From contig NW_006767433.1 in assembly GCF_000264995.1 (NCBI RefSeq), positions 2,495,074-2,559,073 of the forward strand: 64,000 bases of DNA. Reading direction: 5' to 3'. This stretch comes from Punctularia strigosozonata HHB-11173 SS5 (Eukaryota; Basidiomycota; Agaricomycetes; Corticiales; Punctulariaceae). The notes beneath the pieces were generated by a model. The model was not told the DNA's origin, did not search any database, and was given only the letters and a program-made list of their open reading frames with translations. Positions 48,994 through 60,596 of the stretch are shown here, one piece after another; the first letter of the stretch is position 1, and each line of letters opens with the position of its first letter. The position numbers and the translations under genes are program-made.

Positions 48994-51900
48994 ATGGCAG
49001 AGACTGTACCTTCCGATGAACGTACTGTGAGCAATCGCCAAGGACGTATTCACTTCACCGGCGACAAGCTTTCGCGTACGTCCGGTTCATCCGACGGGTC
49101 CAATGCGTATAGTAGCCTCGGTCGAGGGGCACCTCCAAGCCAACGGAGGAAGAACCTCGCTTCAACAGGAGCCGCACGTCCTGCTGACCCCATTGACGAC
49201 ATTCGGCAACGCGTTCGCTCGTTGGAAGGATTAAACGGGATTGCTGGACCGTCTCGGCGTAGTAATGCCGCCGTCGCTGCTACAGGATGGGTCACTTCTG
49301 CCGGTCTTCGGGGGGCTGATTCTTCGCCTCGCGGGAAAGGATCTGTTGGACCTTCGGACGGAATAGCTGCTCTGAAGAATAGCCTCGGGTCCTTCAGTAA
49401 CGAAAGCTTAGGTATGAGCATGTGATTATCTGCGCTACTCGAGCTTATTTCTCTCGAAGCCCAGGATGGTGAGTAATTGTGCACAACACCCCCGATTTTG
49501 ACTTATTCAGTCAACCAGATCCTGCAATAGTGGAGGATGTACAGCGTATCATGCGGGCCAAGGCACGCCACGACGCCCGCGTCAGGAGTTCACAGTCAAG
49601 CCCCACGAATAATACCAGCTCCTACACTACCGGTATAGTGCCCGGAACCAATAGGTCTTCGCCAATACCTTTTCCTCCGTCAATTCGGGGGACGCTCGGG
49701 GCAAACGCAGCTACACCTGTGCCAGAGGCTGATATTGACTTCAGTCCTTCCGTTGGCAACGATGTTGCTCTGCATCCAGTCCCATTATCGGTCAACGACG
49801 GCGCGACGTTGGACTGGTCTGTCCATGACGCCGCAGACACACGTCACGAACGCAAGTGGAGCCTCACCGTGGGGAAGCGCAAGGGAAAACACAAGTCAAC
49901 ATCCCCCGCAGGAGTCGTGGAACAACAGGACTCATTATACACAGGTAATGCACCCTTTCAACGCCTAGGATTTCGAAGTCATATGAATCGAGCTACGTGT
50001 TGGCAGACAGACTCAGCAGGATCAAATCCAGGGCATCCCCGCGCACTTTAAAAAAGGCGCAGATCACTAGCGACCAGCTTTCTCGACGCTACGGTCTACT
50101 GTTTCCGTCACTGGCAGCGGGAAATAAGCCTCTGGATATTGCGCAAGTTGCACGGTGGTTTAATATGCAAGAACCTATCGTCCGTTCCTTCTTGGACCAA
50201 AGTGAACCCCTGACCTGGCTCAAGCACCTCGAGCGTCGACAGCCTGAAGTACAGAATCGACTACCTTGGCTCATGACTGCACGTATTGTCGAAGAGTACT
50301 GCAAGGCTCATGCCAGAAATGATGCCGCTATGGCCACTATCCCGGAGGACTCCACTATCACAGGCGACATGTCCATGTTGGACAAGTCACCGTCATGGAA
50401 CTCACAAAATGTTGTGAGGTCTCGCCCAGTGTCCCTCTTATCTCTGGAAGCGGCGAGATCAAGGACTCAATCTAGCCACGCGTATGATGTCTCGTTCGAG
50501 CCTTCCGTCGAGTCCAGACGACATGCCCGCGGCAGCCATTCCATCCACAGCATAAACGGTTCTTCGACTGGCCACAAGGCGGCGTACATGGTCGACAGCC
50601 CCCGAAGCTCCCTCAGTAGTATCAATCTTCCTCGCCTACCCCCTCATGGCCCATCGCCCGGGCACTCGCCATCAAACAGTCTTTCCCATCGCCGTGACTT
50701 TGCGAAGCGCTTTAGCGGTCGCGGCCACGACAGTGACGACGGTCGTTCGTCAGCGAGAGAGTCCTTCGAACGCAGTTCGATATCAGATGACGCTCAAAGC
50801 CGCCCTGTATCGGGCCTACATACCCAGAAGCAACCTAAAGCTATCATGCGTCCCTCTGCACTGCACGTGCCCAACCGAGATACTGGTGACGACGATGAAG
50901 GAGGGTCTCGGCATGATGTCAAAGCCGACGAAGATTTGGAGACGGAGTTACCGGGATCTTCGACTGCCAAACCGTTCCCCCTTGACACCGTGAAAGTTCG
51001 TCCACCGTTGGAGTACAGGAGATCTCAGACGGAGCCGAACGCCGCTGTCCCAAGAGAGGGCACGTACCTCACGACGCCTCGAGCTATGCGTATCTCTTTA
51101 CCATCCTCTGACAAGCGCCCTCGGCTGGAGACGGTTCCCAGTCACCAGCGGGTTGCAAATGAGGAGGGTGAGCGAGAGGCTTACGAGAAGAAGTCCCGGT
51201 ATGAATGCCCATTGCATCTCAACTCAGCCTTTTCTGACCTCGCCAACAGACTGCTGGAAGACGTCTCAGCGCAGAACCACAGGTTGAGACAGTTGCTCAA
51301 GCGTGTTTCTGGTATTGTCAATGAATACCATGATGTTCAAACTACCGTCGCAGGGCTATCCAACGGGACCGCCAACTGGATATCGTCTGATGTTGTGGAC
51401 GCGTTCTCCCACGATCCGGCAGCAGTCAGTGGCACAGCTCGCCGACTGAGGGGCTGGAAAGCCGTCGAGGATATTCATCGTAGGATCCAGCGCCAGCGTG
51501 AAGTACTCGACCTATTTGCCCAATCAGGCGCGGATGAGCAATCATTGCTACCGGACAGCGGTCTATTTGACCCGCCTGTCAAAGCCTTAGCCACCCTTCT
51601 GGAGCAGTTGGAAAGCGAGCGCAGCGACATCATGGCGAGGGCAGAAGATGTCGCGAACTTGCTATTGAGGGTCAAGGAATCGCATCAGCCCACGAAGCAG
51701 GAGTACAATGAGACGTTGGCTCATGTTTCCGTGGTCTACCCCGAGGTAAGTAGCTTGAATTTCGCGTGCCCCACCGACCATGACATGCACTCGCAGCTTT
51801 CCCAAATCGCTGTCCTGGAGGAGAGCTACAAGGATCATTACCAACAGCTATGGGAATTTGGCATGGACGTGCTGACCCTTATCCTGGACACCGTGACACC

Positions 51901-52291
51901 TTTCTGGAGATTCTACGGTCGAACCATCGCTGACGACGTGCAAGCATTCCTCGTGATCCCGTGGTATCGCAACGAATACACCGGGGAGTCTAAGAGGTAC
52001 CCAATTGAACACTTGCCACGGCGGTCATTTCGGCACTGGATTGGTCTGCTCTTGTTCGGTATCTCGAGCGTTATGCTTGCTGCAGCGGAGGCGAAAGTTG
52101 CCATCCTTGCAACCACTCGTTATCGCATTCCGTGGCTCGCTGATTCCAGCTTACGGTGGTTGATCATCCCGTTTTTCTGGATGGGAACTTTAGGATTGTG
52201 GTTCGCGTTCCTGATTCAATGTTGTATTGTTGGATTGGAGGCTGGGGTGATAGCCTGGTGGTTCGGATGGTTAATTCGAATATTCTCGTAA
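48994..52291 (+). CDS. Unknown protein with C-terminal membrane helices
   Basis: A large protein I do not recognise. Exon 1 starts MAETVPSDERTVSN; later exons join as SLYT|DRLSRIKSR near 49945-50010 and run nearly uninterrupted to 52291. The N-terminal two thirds are Ser/Arg-rich and disordered, except for a small folded-looking region (LDIAQVARWFNMQEPIVRSF, KHLERRQPEVQNRLPW). A helical region follows with coiled-coil character (LLEDVSAQNHRLRQLLKRV, VKALATLLEQLESERSDIM). The C-terminus has two or three membrane helices (WIGLLLFGISSVMLAAAEA, IIPFFWMGTLGLWFAFLIQ, VGLEAGVIAWWFGWLIRIF). Intron 51746-51796 is 51 nt with no in-frame stop. The joins between 49410 and 49510 are uncertain. The helices suggest an ER or nuclear-envelope anchor, an inference only. 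Confidence 0.7.
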
Positions 52292-52428
52292 TCAACGCAG
52301 GTTCTTCGCTTTCGATTCACTGGAATTTCCTCTCGTTCGTCTGTATCTTTATGGCTGTCTTGCTATCTGAAGCTCATTGGACATACACACATCAGTCGCA
52401 GCTAGTGCATCGTAGCATTCGTATGTCA

Positions 52429-54133
52429 TTATCGCTGAGTCTGTGACGTTGATGCTGAGGGCTCTGATATCAAGGACGGATTCGAAAGATTGGGCACCCT
52501 ATTCTCTTCAATGCACCTACGACAGAAACCTAGGACGAAGCAGTGATTTATATTGGGACATCCCTATGGACCACAGCACTCACGTCCGCCAAGAAGTAAA
52601 GGAACTCCTGTAGCTCTACAGCCGTGGCATGCTATGGGCTGCCTCTTGATGGCTGCAGCTTGCAGAATGGTGTTGCTGCGCCTCCTCTTAGTAGGCAAGG
52701 GATCGCCCAAAGCTGACCCGCTGGCTGGGTTGTTCAGAGCAGTCTCCTGAGATTCTGTCGGCCATGGCGATGTATCCGGACGAACAGCTGTGGCCACCGC
52801 TCCCTGTTCCATCTTCGACGTTATCATCGCTGTTGACGAGGAAGCCTGATCCGCGACCCTCTGGTTGGGTGATTCCAGGCTCGGCCCTTGCACCCTGCTT
52901 TTGGAATCGGCCTGTTTCCGCTTTCGGGTCGCCGAATTTTTGCGGGCAGAGGCAGCCAAGTTCTCGGGAGCTGTAGGGTCAATAGGTCTCATAGAGTAAC
53001 GGTGAACGAATCGCTGCGGAAGCATGAGCACGCAGAAACCTGCACATGCAGCGCAGCTAACACGTACGTCTCGCAAGGTGTTAAGGAGTGGACCATCTGG
53101 CAATCGATGTTGTACATACTGGCGCTCGGGCAGAGATTCGATCTGAAAATTATTCAGTGCATATAGGATGGCAGAAACCCAGAGCCATACGATGCTTTGC
53201 AGGATAGATTCGTTTTTGTGCATCGTTTGCTCTCCACCTGCCCATTGTTGAAGTAGTTCCCATAGACCGGCAGGCGGATTCATGAAACGGAACGTGACCA
53301 CAGGCGCTTGTCCAGACCCTGAGTTACTATCAGGCAGCGCTGAGGCAGGTTCGACCACCGTAGTCACAAGTATCGTAGGAGCGGCGTTGAATTGCGTGGC
53401 CGCGACTCGCTCACATACCGCCGGCTTCCGAGGGAAAAGCCATCTGGTGGAGGTTTTTTCACGGAATTCAAGCACCAGGTCGAAGCCGGTAGGCGGACAC
53501 GAGGAAGACGGCTGAGATGGCGTGACTGTGGATTGGACAGGTGCTGTAGGAAGCGCCTGTATCAGTAGACCCAGCGTCCTGAGTTGTTCTGGTGTCGCTT
53601 GTCCCGTGGCGGCAGTATGTAGTAGCGCAGTGAGTTGGGGGCTGTTTGCCGCTGCCCGGTTGACTTGGGCTATAAGCTCGGACGACACCGAGCTAGATGC
53701 GGTGGAGGGAGTGGGTTGTGCCGGCGTATACTTCACCTCGACAATTGTGGTATTGATGAATGAATGTGGTCCTATCTCTACATCACATCTCCCAAGTGTG
53801 CGAGAGATATGCGGAGGTGGTACGACATCAGGTTGTTTTCCTGAGCGAGCTTTGACTGAGAATTTCGGCAAGTTCGATTGCAGCCATCTCTGGCGAGCTA
53901 ATTGAGCGCGATGTCAAGACAGATAAAGCGGAGCAGATCACGCGGCGTACACTGTCTCAACGTCTGCAAGACGGTGAAGCTATCCGGCGGCTACAGTTAT
54001 CTCGATCATCCTGGCACTCGGAGCGTAACCAGGCGCACCTGTCCGCTACATCGTTCAGCGAGTCTTCTGCGTCGCTGTCTTCGAGCTCCCAGTCCGGGTA
54101 AGGTCCTAAGGGCAGTTCTATCGCAGCCGCCAT
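52429..54133 (-). CDS. Protein with C-terminal four-cysteine zinc motif, probably nuclear
   Basis: Family not recognised with confidence. The N-terminus is acidic (MAAAIELPLGPYPDWELEDS). A basic/hydrophobic region (QLARQRWLQSNLPKFSVKAR) leads to a likely folded core: RTLGRCDVEIGPHSFINTT, VTFRFMNPPAGLWELLQQW and PERQYVQHRLPDGPLLNTL. A basic tail with TRKRKQADSKSR and PTKRRRSNT follows. The last join (LLLGG|RFCRRC) completes a C-x2-C-x13-C-x2-C motif, CHGC to CRRC, in a GATA-like or treble-clef style. Between the first exon and the main frame one base appears to be missing: RDLLRFICLDIA and QLARQRWLQS run naturally into each other but in different frames near 53904. The gene is divergent from BDP1 with 87 bp between ATGs. 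Basic patches and zinc motif suggest a chromatin or transcription role. Confidence 0.72.
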
Positions 54134-54220
54134 GATCGCAGGCAAGCGGTGGGCGTTCACCCCTTAATGAGTGCGCTGCTGCACGTGATCGCGCGCGCTT
54201 CTGCACAACCTCGAACGATC
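54134..54220. promoter_or_regulatory. Very compact divergent promoter (87 bp)
   Basis: Only 87 bp lie between the start codons of the zinc-motif gene and BDP1. It contains an octamer-like CACGTGATC (an E-box CACGTG near 54183-54188), a plausible bHLH site. Confidence 0.5.
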
Positions 54221-56339
54221 ATGTCAACCCGCGTCCGTGAGTTGCACATCCCCGGTTGCAGGAGGCTGCACTCACATCGGCATGTATAGAGAAGGGGGGC
54301 ACCTCGTTCAAGCCTCTTGTCAAGTCCCGGCTCAGAAGCATATCCACTTCTCGGCAGCCGTCAGCTGCAGCAGAAACCTCATCTCCTGTCCAACTGGCGG
54401 GCGGGCAAGTTACTGATGCCGCCCCTCCCTCTCGTTCATCCGAAGAACATCGATACGGTGACGCAAGAAACGATGAGGATGTGTACGCGAACCCGCTCGT
54501 ATCCCCTCCGCTGCCTTCAAGAGACACATTGGAAACAACGGACCAGGACGAACCTCATCCGGTGGTTACCCGCGTGACCAAGGGGAACTCCATTGTGGTT
54601 GGGCGATCCAGACAAATTCCACCCGTAGTCTCACGGGCTCCTCGAAAACAACCTGCGTGAGCACACATCGCACTCATTTCCGTGGTTCTGACCTAAACCA
54701 TTTGCGTACTATAGGCATTCCTCTTTGCCAGAGCCGAAGGAACAGATACCTACCCAACCGTCAGCGCCTCAAGTCGTTCCATTCAGCAACGCCTGTGGAA
54801 CCATCTCTCTCCCCAGTGACCATGAAATAATGATACCGTCCGAAGGAACAGCTCCTGCCGGTCCTACAGATTTATCAGAAGCCACTGAAACACGAGCACA
54901 TACCGCGCGCGAGAATGACGGCAGTTCAGCGCCAGCACGTAGGAAGCCTCACCCTCGCAAGGAGAAGGGCTCTGAAACGGCGGAGGCTGTTGGCTCCGCA
55001 CAGGACGCTACCTCGGCCAAACGCAAGCGCGCGAAGAAACCTGCCGGTAACGAACTTGGAGACGCGGAAGCTGGCGCGGATTTGGCGAAGGGACGTCCAC
55101 GTCGCTCTTCAAGCACTCCCACTTCTCCCTCGCGGAAACGCGGCCGGCGAGGAGCTCCGTCACCGCCTCCCTTCGACGCAGACCTTGATCCCGGCGAAGA
55201 GCTTGATCCCACAGCTGTCACCATGGCCGCGCTCTGCAGTGACATTGGGGTGGGTAGGGTGAGCTCCAAAGCGGCCCTCATTCGCCAGAACCACGCGAAC
55301 TGGAAGGCGGCGAGCAAGACCGAACGTGCCCGTATATTGGCTGCACGGGAAGCAAAGAAATATGGACGCCCAGACGAGGACGTGGGAATCGATCGACCTG
55401 CTACGGAGGATAATGTAGACCATGCCGGCAAAGATACTCCAGATGAGCCTGCAGCAGGGGATCCGTCCACTAGTGCGGGAGTGACTCGGCAGCAAGCCAC
55501 TTCCACCACCTCAGAACAAGATCCATCCGACGGTAATTTCGATTATGACCAGGCGGTGGGGACAAGCAAGTACAACGTGCAGGTCCGTATCGGTCCGAAC
55601 GGCGAGATGGTTGTCGACGAGCAGTCTCTCTACGTGGATCGTGCGGAGGACGAGGACACCAATATGGAAGGATATACGCACGTCGAAGAATCGGACGCGA
55701 CCAAGTTCGTGAATTCCATGTCTTACAGCAAGAAAGCGAGAGGGTCAAGATGGAGTGCAGAAGAGACTGAATTATTCTTCCAAGTGAATATCATCCGTCG
55801 CCATGCTCGCAACGAAACGCTGACTTATTGTACAGGCACTGCAACAATTCGGTGAGAACTACGAACTCATTTCCCTGATCCTCCCAGGAAGGGATCGAAA
55901 GGCGTGCAAGAACAAGTTCAAAGCGGAAGATAAACGCAATCCCAACCGTATAACATACTGCCTCAAGAATCGCCTGCCTTACGGTACGCTGCTGGGCAGT
56001 CGACGTTAATCATGCCGTGCATTGACTGCCTCTACGTCAGACATGCAAACGTTGTCCCGCCTAACCGGCAAAGATTTCTCGGGACCAACGCCCGAGATCG
56101 CCACCCCGGCCGATGTGGTGGGGGAACAGAGCACGACCCCGGGTCACAACGAAGAACATATCGGTGAAAACCAACCCGATCACGACGACAGGCACGGGAG
56201 GAGTGATACACGGGCCGCGACGCGCAAGTCTACGTCTAAGTCACGCTCCCCGCCGAGACGATCAAAGGAACGGAAGGGTCAGCCAAATAACGAGGGGCTG
56301 GAGGTACTTGGGACGGTTGATGAGGACTGGGACGACTAG
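54221..56339 (+). CDS. BDP1: TFIIIB subunit BDP1 (B'')
   Basis: SANT/Myb-like subunit of TFIIIB, which places RNA polymerase III on tRNA, 5S and U6 genes. Exons 54221-54236, 54290-54656, 54715-55783, 55836-55983 and 56041-56339 give 632 residues. The first exon encodes only MSTRV plus one base; the join makes VQKGGTSFKPLVKSRLR, a family-like start. The middle is disordered and basic. The conserved core begins near DPTAVTMAALCSDIGVGRVS, includes RWSAEETELFFQALQQFGEN and YELISLILPGRDRKACKNKF (extended SANT domain), and KFKAEDKRNPNRI. The C-terminus is hydrophilic and acidic, ending LGTVDEDWDD. Assignment is secure from the SANT core. Confidence 0.93.
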
Positions 56340-56438
56340 CCCGAGTAGCACACCACACCATTCTGCTCTGTCGTCGCTCCGGACTTCTATTTTGGAACGC
56401 ACGATATGCATACATGTGGATGTCTTACATGCGGATGT

Positions 56439-57625
56439 CTATTTGCGGACCTCGTGTTCCGAAGTTTTTGTGCGTTCGTAATACCAAATAGGCGCGGTGG
56501 TCGAACAGCTGCTAGTCGTCGTGCTGTTTATGGACTTGAAGCGCCCATATTGTTCTGAATTACGGTGGTGAGTATTTGTTACCGTTAGGGCATCGAATGA
56601 CAACTGACCGGAACCGAGCACATGAGAAAAGTACCAAATCTCCGACAGGACAGTGGAATTCTTGCACCCGATGTACGGGATGGCGCCTGTCTGCGCTGCA
56701 AGCGCATTTTGGATTTGGGACAGGCTGTAGGTCGTCTTGTTGGAAGGCAAGATACCAGCGGCACCGAGCATGTCGAACGTCTGAAACGCGAATTAGCGTG
56801 AAGACGTCATCGAGCTGGAAAATGTTACGTGCAGGATACTGCTTGAAGGCACGGATGACGGCGTCGAAGAAGTTTACAACGTCTTGGTGCTTCTTGTAGT
56901 TCTCGCCGTAGCAAGCGACGTCGAAGGTGGAAGTGCAGGTCGCATGTTTGGAGAACTACAAGATGCCATTGAGCGGAATGGGACGTGGTGGGCATATACC
57001 TATCGTACCTCATGCTGCCAGAAGTCCGTGTTTGACGCGCCTTGGTTGATCCAGTACTTTTCCACTGAGGCGAAACAGATCAGACGGGACCCGGAAGAAC
57101 GATGACACCAACTAGGCACATACTGTAGTCAAGCAAGTCGAGGCGGCCAAAGTCTTTGATCCAGTGGTCGATGCTGGTACCGTTCCAGGCAGGAACAACG
57201 GTACCGTCGGGAAGCACCGCGGGTGATGGGTCGGGATCATATTGACGAGAAAGGTCGCAGTATTGTTCGTAAGAACCGTCACAGTTGTCGGGCCTGAGCA
57301 AGGCTGTGAGTATTGTCTAAGGACTCGTCATATATGAGGCGTACCAGAGGCCGTGGATGGTCCACGAGTCTTTTGGAAGAAGCTGGCCCTTCTTCTCCAG
57401 CCCGGTGTACGTGCTCCAGAACTGGGTCTGCAGCACGAGGCCGCCAGGAGTCGGTGTGCAGCAGGTGTTCTTGATGGTCGTGGTGTTCTCGCAGGAGAAC
57501 TCGGTCACGGCATTGACGCCCAAACACTGGGTAAGGTTGGGGTATGTGTTGGGGACGGAGAGCAGGTGACCATGGGTGCTGGCTGCAGCCGCAAGGAGCG
57601 CAACGAGGGTGAAGGTGGCGGCCAT
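56439..57625 (-). CDS. Secreted RNase T2 (first paralogue)
   Basis: Secreted or vacuolar acid ribonuclease cutting single-stranded RNA through a 2',3'-cyclic phosphate. Signal peptide MAATFTLVALLAAAASTHG, then NTYPNLTQCLG and the Cys-rich SCENTTTIKNTCCTPTPGG. The first active-site box is WTIHGLW, split just before PDNCDGSYEQYC. The second box is HEFSKHATCTSTFDVAC with the catalytic His and Lys-His pair. Several N-glycosylation sites (NTT, NGT, NKT, NST) are present. The C-terminal half includes YSLSQIQNALAAQTGAIPY and ends WYYERTKTSEHEVRK. Every intron resolves as GT-AG, including a tiny one after FSKHATC context and a late one before EQYGRF. It is convergent with BDP1 (99 bp). Confidence 0.94.
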
Positions 57626-58025
57626 TCCGTGTCGGTGTACGAGAGAGGGGGACCTGGGCGAGCAAAGCTGGTATGCGCAGTGGACGACGGAGGACTTTTA
57701 TGGGGGCGCATGTCGGTGGTGAAGAGCGAGTGCGGTGACGGAGAGACCGCATGGCCAGGAACGGGGTCGCGGAGGATCATGCGTCTCCAGGAAGATATGA
57801 TAGGACATGATCGCCACGCACCGTCGACGGCGATGGCGACGGCGTCGCTGGCGGTCGCTGATCGTCATCAGGGGCGGTGGCCACGACGATCCAACGACGG
57901 TTCCCAGCGAGCCCTGATCCGCCCTCGTGCGTCCCGTGCGCCTCTCACTGGTCCGCCCCTCGCAACTCGTGCAACAACACCGATTGGTCTGCATGTATGT
58001 CGTACATCCGCGCGTCAACCGCTAT
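57626..58025. promoter_or_regulatory. Upstream region of the first RNase T2 gene
   Basis: About 400 bp between the RNase T2 start and the EthD-like stop. A CATAAAAGTCC element near 57692-57702 on the minus strand, about 70 bp before the ATG, could serve as a TATA-like box. No gene is seen. Confidence 0.4.
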
Positions 58026-58790
58026 CTAGTCTCTGTCCCACCGCCGCAGAAACTTGAACACCCTCCGCTCTCGTGCCACCACACTCGGCATGATCTTCTG
58101 CCGCCATGCCGTATCCATCGCTTTCTTGTACTCTTCCGTCTCAAACGCCGCCTGCGACGCCCACTCGTGGACGGTGAGATACTTCGGTGGCGGTTCCTGC
58201 TCTGCCGTGCTCTCTGCGTCGACCCCCATCCGTCCAGACTCCTTCAGCACGAACCGCCTGCTCCTGATCCACCCATGCACCTTCGATAGCAACGGGATGT
58301 GCTCCTCGTCCTGGTACCGGTTCCACTCCGCCTCGTCCTCCGACTTGATCTCGTTCGATACGAATACCACGATGGGGGCTGAAATGCCAGGATCGTAGAG
58401 GTTCGACGGGGCTGGCATCGTGTGCGCATCGTAGGCTTCGTAGGTCCGCCTATCCAGTAGCTGCACGCGTTTCAGCAGCTCCTTCTCTCGCTCGCTGCGC
58501 GTCTCCGCCAACGTGGTATATGGCCGTTCCTGCATCGCTGCGTAACTTTCCAGGTCATAGCTTGCCGCCCATGAAGGCTTCTGCCCATCTGCTTGCTCCC
58601 AACGCTCCCATGTGCGGAAGGTGGGAGTATTGACTCTGAGAGGGACATGTTCCCCGTCATACCTGCGAACTCGCCTGTTAGAAATCTTTCGTTACGCTAT
58701 GCGCACATTGCAGTACCAGTCATGGAATTCAGACAGTGTCACATCAGGACCTGGTTCGGAGAACACTAGTAGGAGTGCAGGGCGAACCAT
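58026..58790 (-). CDS. EthD-like dimeric alpha-beta barrel protein
   Basis: Exons 58717-58790 and 58026-58662 give 236 residues. The N-terminus MVRPALLLVFSEPGPDV, then EFHDWYDGEHVPLRV across the intron, is the conserved start of an EthD/ABM-type ferredoxin-like barrel; a second half-repeat follows with EWNRYQDEEHIPLLSKVHGW and KYLTVHEWASQAAF.., so two fused barrel units are likely. No catalytic residues can be named with confidence; such proteins often serve accessory roles in degradation or oxidation pathways. It has no signal peptide. TATATAAG lies 48 bp upstream. Confidence 0.8.
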
Positions 58791-58837
58791 GGTAACATGC
58801 GAATGCTAAAGTTCGTATGAAAGGCTGCGAAGTCATA

Positions 58838-58845
58838 CTTATATA
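58838..58845 (-). promoter_or_regulatory. TATA box of the EthD-like gene
   Basis: TATATAAG on the minus strand, 48 bp before the ATG at 58790; good fit to a TATA element. Confidence 0.55.
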
Positions 58846-59247
58846 GTCGCCCGATAACGCGCTTGATCAGCGGCATGCTCGCACATGACATGCATGACGA
58901 GTTGCACTAGGTTAGACTATACTTACTTACGATACTTATTGCGTTCGTCTGCTTGAAATTTTACAGGGTGGAGATCCAAGCAGATGCATTTCCTGACGTT
59001 GTTGATGGTCTTTGCGCTCAGAAAGCTGGCTGGACTAAGCCGCTACTTACATAGGGCATGTTGTTGGCCGAGGCCGTATTCCCGCCACCCCGCGCACTCT
59101 TCTCCGCGATCACCTGATTACGTTTCCGCGCCCGCTCCCTGAAAACATCGCCTTTCTCAGCATATGTTTCCGAGCTATTAATGCGGCAACGACAGCTCCA
59201 TGTGCCGTTAAACTCGAGAAAACCCACCGCACGTTTGCTATCCGAGG

Positions 59248-59255
59248 TTTATAAG
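59248..59255 (+). promoter_or_regulatory. TATA-like box of the second RNase T2 gene
   Basis: TTTATAAG about 70 bp before the ATG at 59324. Confidence 0.45.
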
Positions 59256-59323
59256 AGGTGCTTGGAACCGGTGGACGCGGCCAGCATTCGATCACCGTCA
59301 GGAACGACCTACTACGTTACAAG

Positions 59324-60596
59324 ATGTCGTGGGCGTTAGCTATCATCGCAGTAGTGTCTTTGGGCTATCCACCTCGCACACTCTCTTCGAGTCCTTATAC
59401 TATTCCGAATCTGACCGCCTGTCTCGACGAACCATCATTTTTCTCGTGTGAGAACACCACGGTCGTCCGGAACGCTTGTTGCTCTCCATCACCGGGAGGA
59501 CTCGTGCTTCAGACACAGTTTTGGGATACATGGACAGGCCTTGAGCACAAGGGACAACTCCTTCCTCGAGGTTCATGGGGAATTCACGGGCTATGGTCAG
59601 TCTGCTGCGTCCCTATGCGTCCGGGGGCTATTCTCATGTCATGTCAGGCCTGACAACTGTGACGGGCGAGTCCGGCAATACATCGTCCGCTACCCTCTCA
59701 TTCATCTATGTTTATGTAGATCGTTCGAGCAATACTGTGATTTCTCCCGGCAGTTCGATCCCCAACCTTCCCCGGCAATCTTGCCAAACGGTACTGTGAT
59801 CCCTCCATGGAATGGCACTACCATAGATACATTCATCAAGGATTTTGGACGGTTCGACCTTTTGGAATACAGTAACTCAGAGTCTTTTCACCTCGACGTG
59901 TTGCTAATTATGGACAGTGAACAAATTTTGGATCAACCAAGGCGCTCCCAACACCGATTTCTGGGCTCACGAGGTACGCCCCAGAGCTATGTGTGTATAT
60001 ATGTACTTTCACGCACAGGTAACCCTCTAGTTCTCCAAGCACGCAACTTGCACCTCGACTTTTGATGTCTCCTGCTTCGAGCCCGGTTACAAAAAACACG
60101 AAGACGTTATCAATTTCTTCGATGCCGTTATAAGAGCTTTCAAGATGTTCCCTGTATGCCATTGATCAGCCTCCTTTCCCTATGCTGTACTGATCATAAT
60201 GTCAGACTTACGACATACTGGCTTCGTATGATATCATTTTCTTTCCCCTGCTTACCTTGTCGCTTACGTCGCATCCGAAGAGCTGGCATTGTACCCTCCA
60301 ACAAGACGGCCTACAGTTTGAGCCAAATACAGAATGCTCTGAAAGTTCAGGCCGGCGCTGTCCCTTTTCTTGGTTGCGCTGGAAACGGCACTATCCTCAA
60401 CGAGGTTTGGTGGTTTAACCACATACTCGGTATGACGGGTCGTTGTTACATTTGCCGCCACGATAACCTTAGTTCAGGTACCGAACAGTATGGTTTCTTT
60501 AAACACATCGACTCGGTGACGCCAAGTACATGTTCTTCGACAAAGCCTATCCGCTACTTTGAGCGTTCGCCGGGATCCGAGCGTGAAGTGCATTGA
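59324..60596 (+). CDS. Secreted RNase T2 (second paralogue)
   Basis: Paralogue of the gene at 56439-57625 in the opposite orientation, with the EthD-like gene between them. Signal peptide MSWALAIIAVVSLGYPPRTLSS. Matching features: SCENTTVVRNACCSPSPGG, WGIHGLWPDNCDG (first active-site box), HEFSKHATCTSTFDVSC (second box) and YSLSQIQNALKVQAGAVPF; it ends RYFERSPGSEREVH. Exon order and intron positions match those of the paralogue, which supports gene duplication. The intron at 59666-59719 needs a GC donor (GG|GCGAGT) to give DGSFEQYC, as in the paralogue. The choice of ATG 59324 follows the signal peptide; an in-frame ATG at 59258 is also open. Confidence 0.93.
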
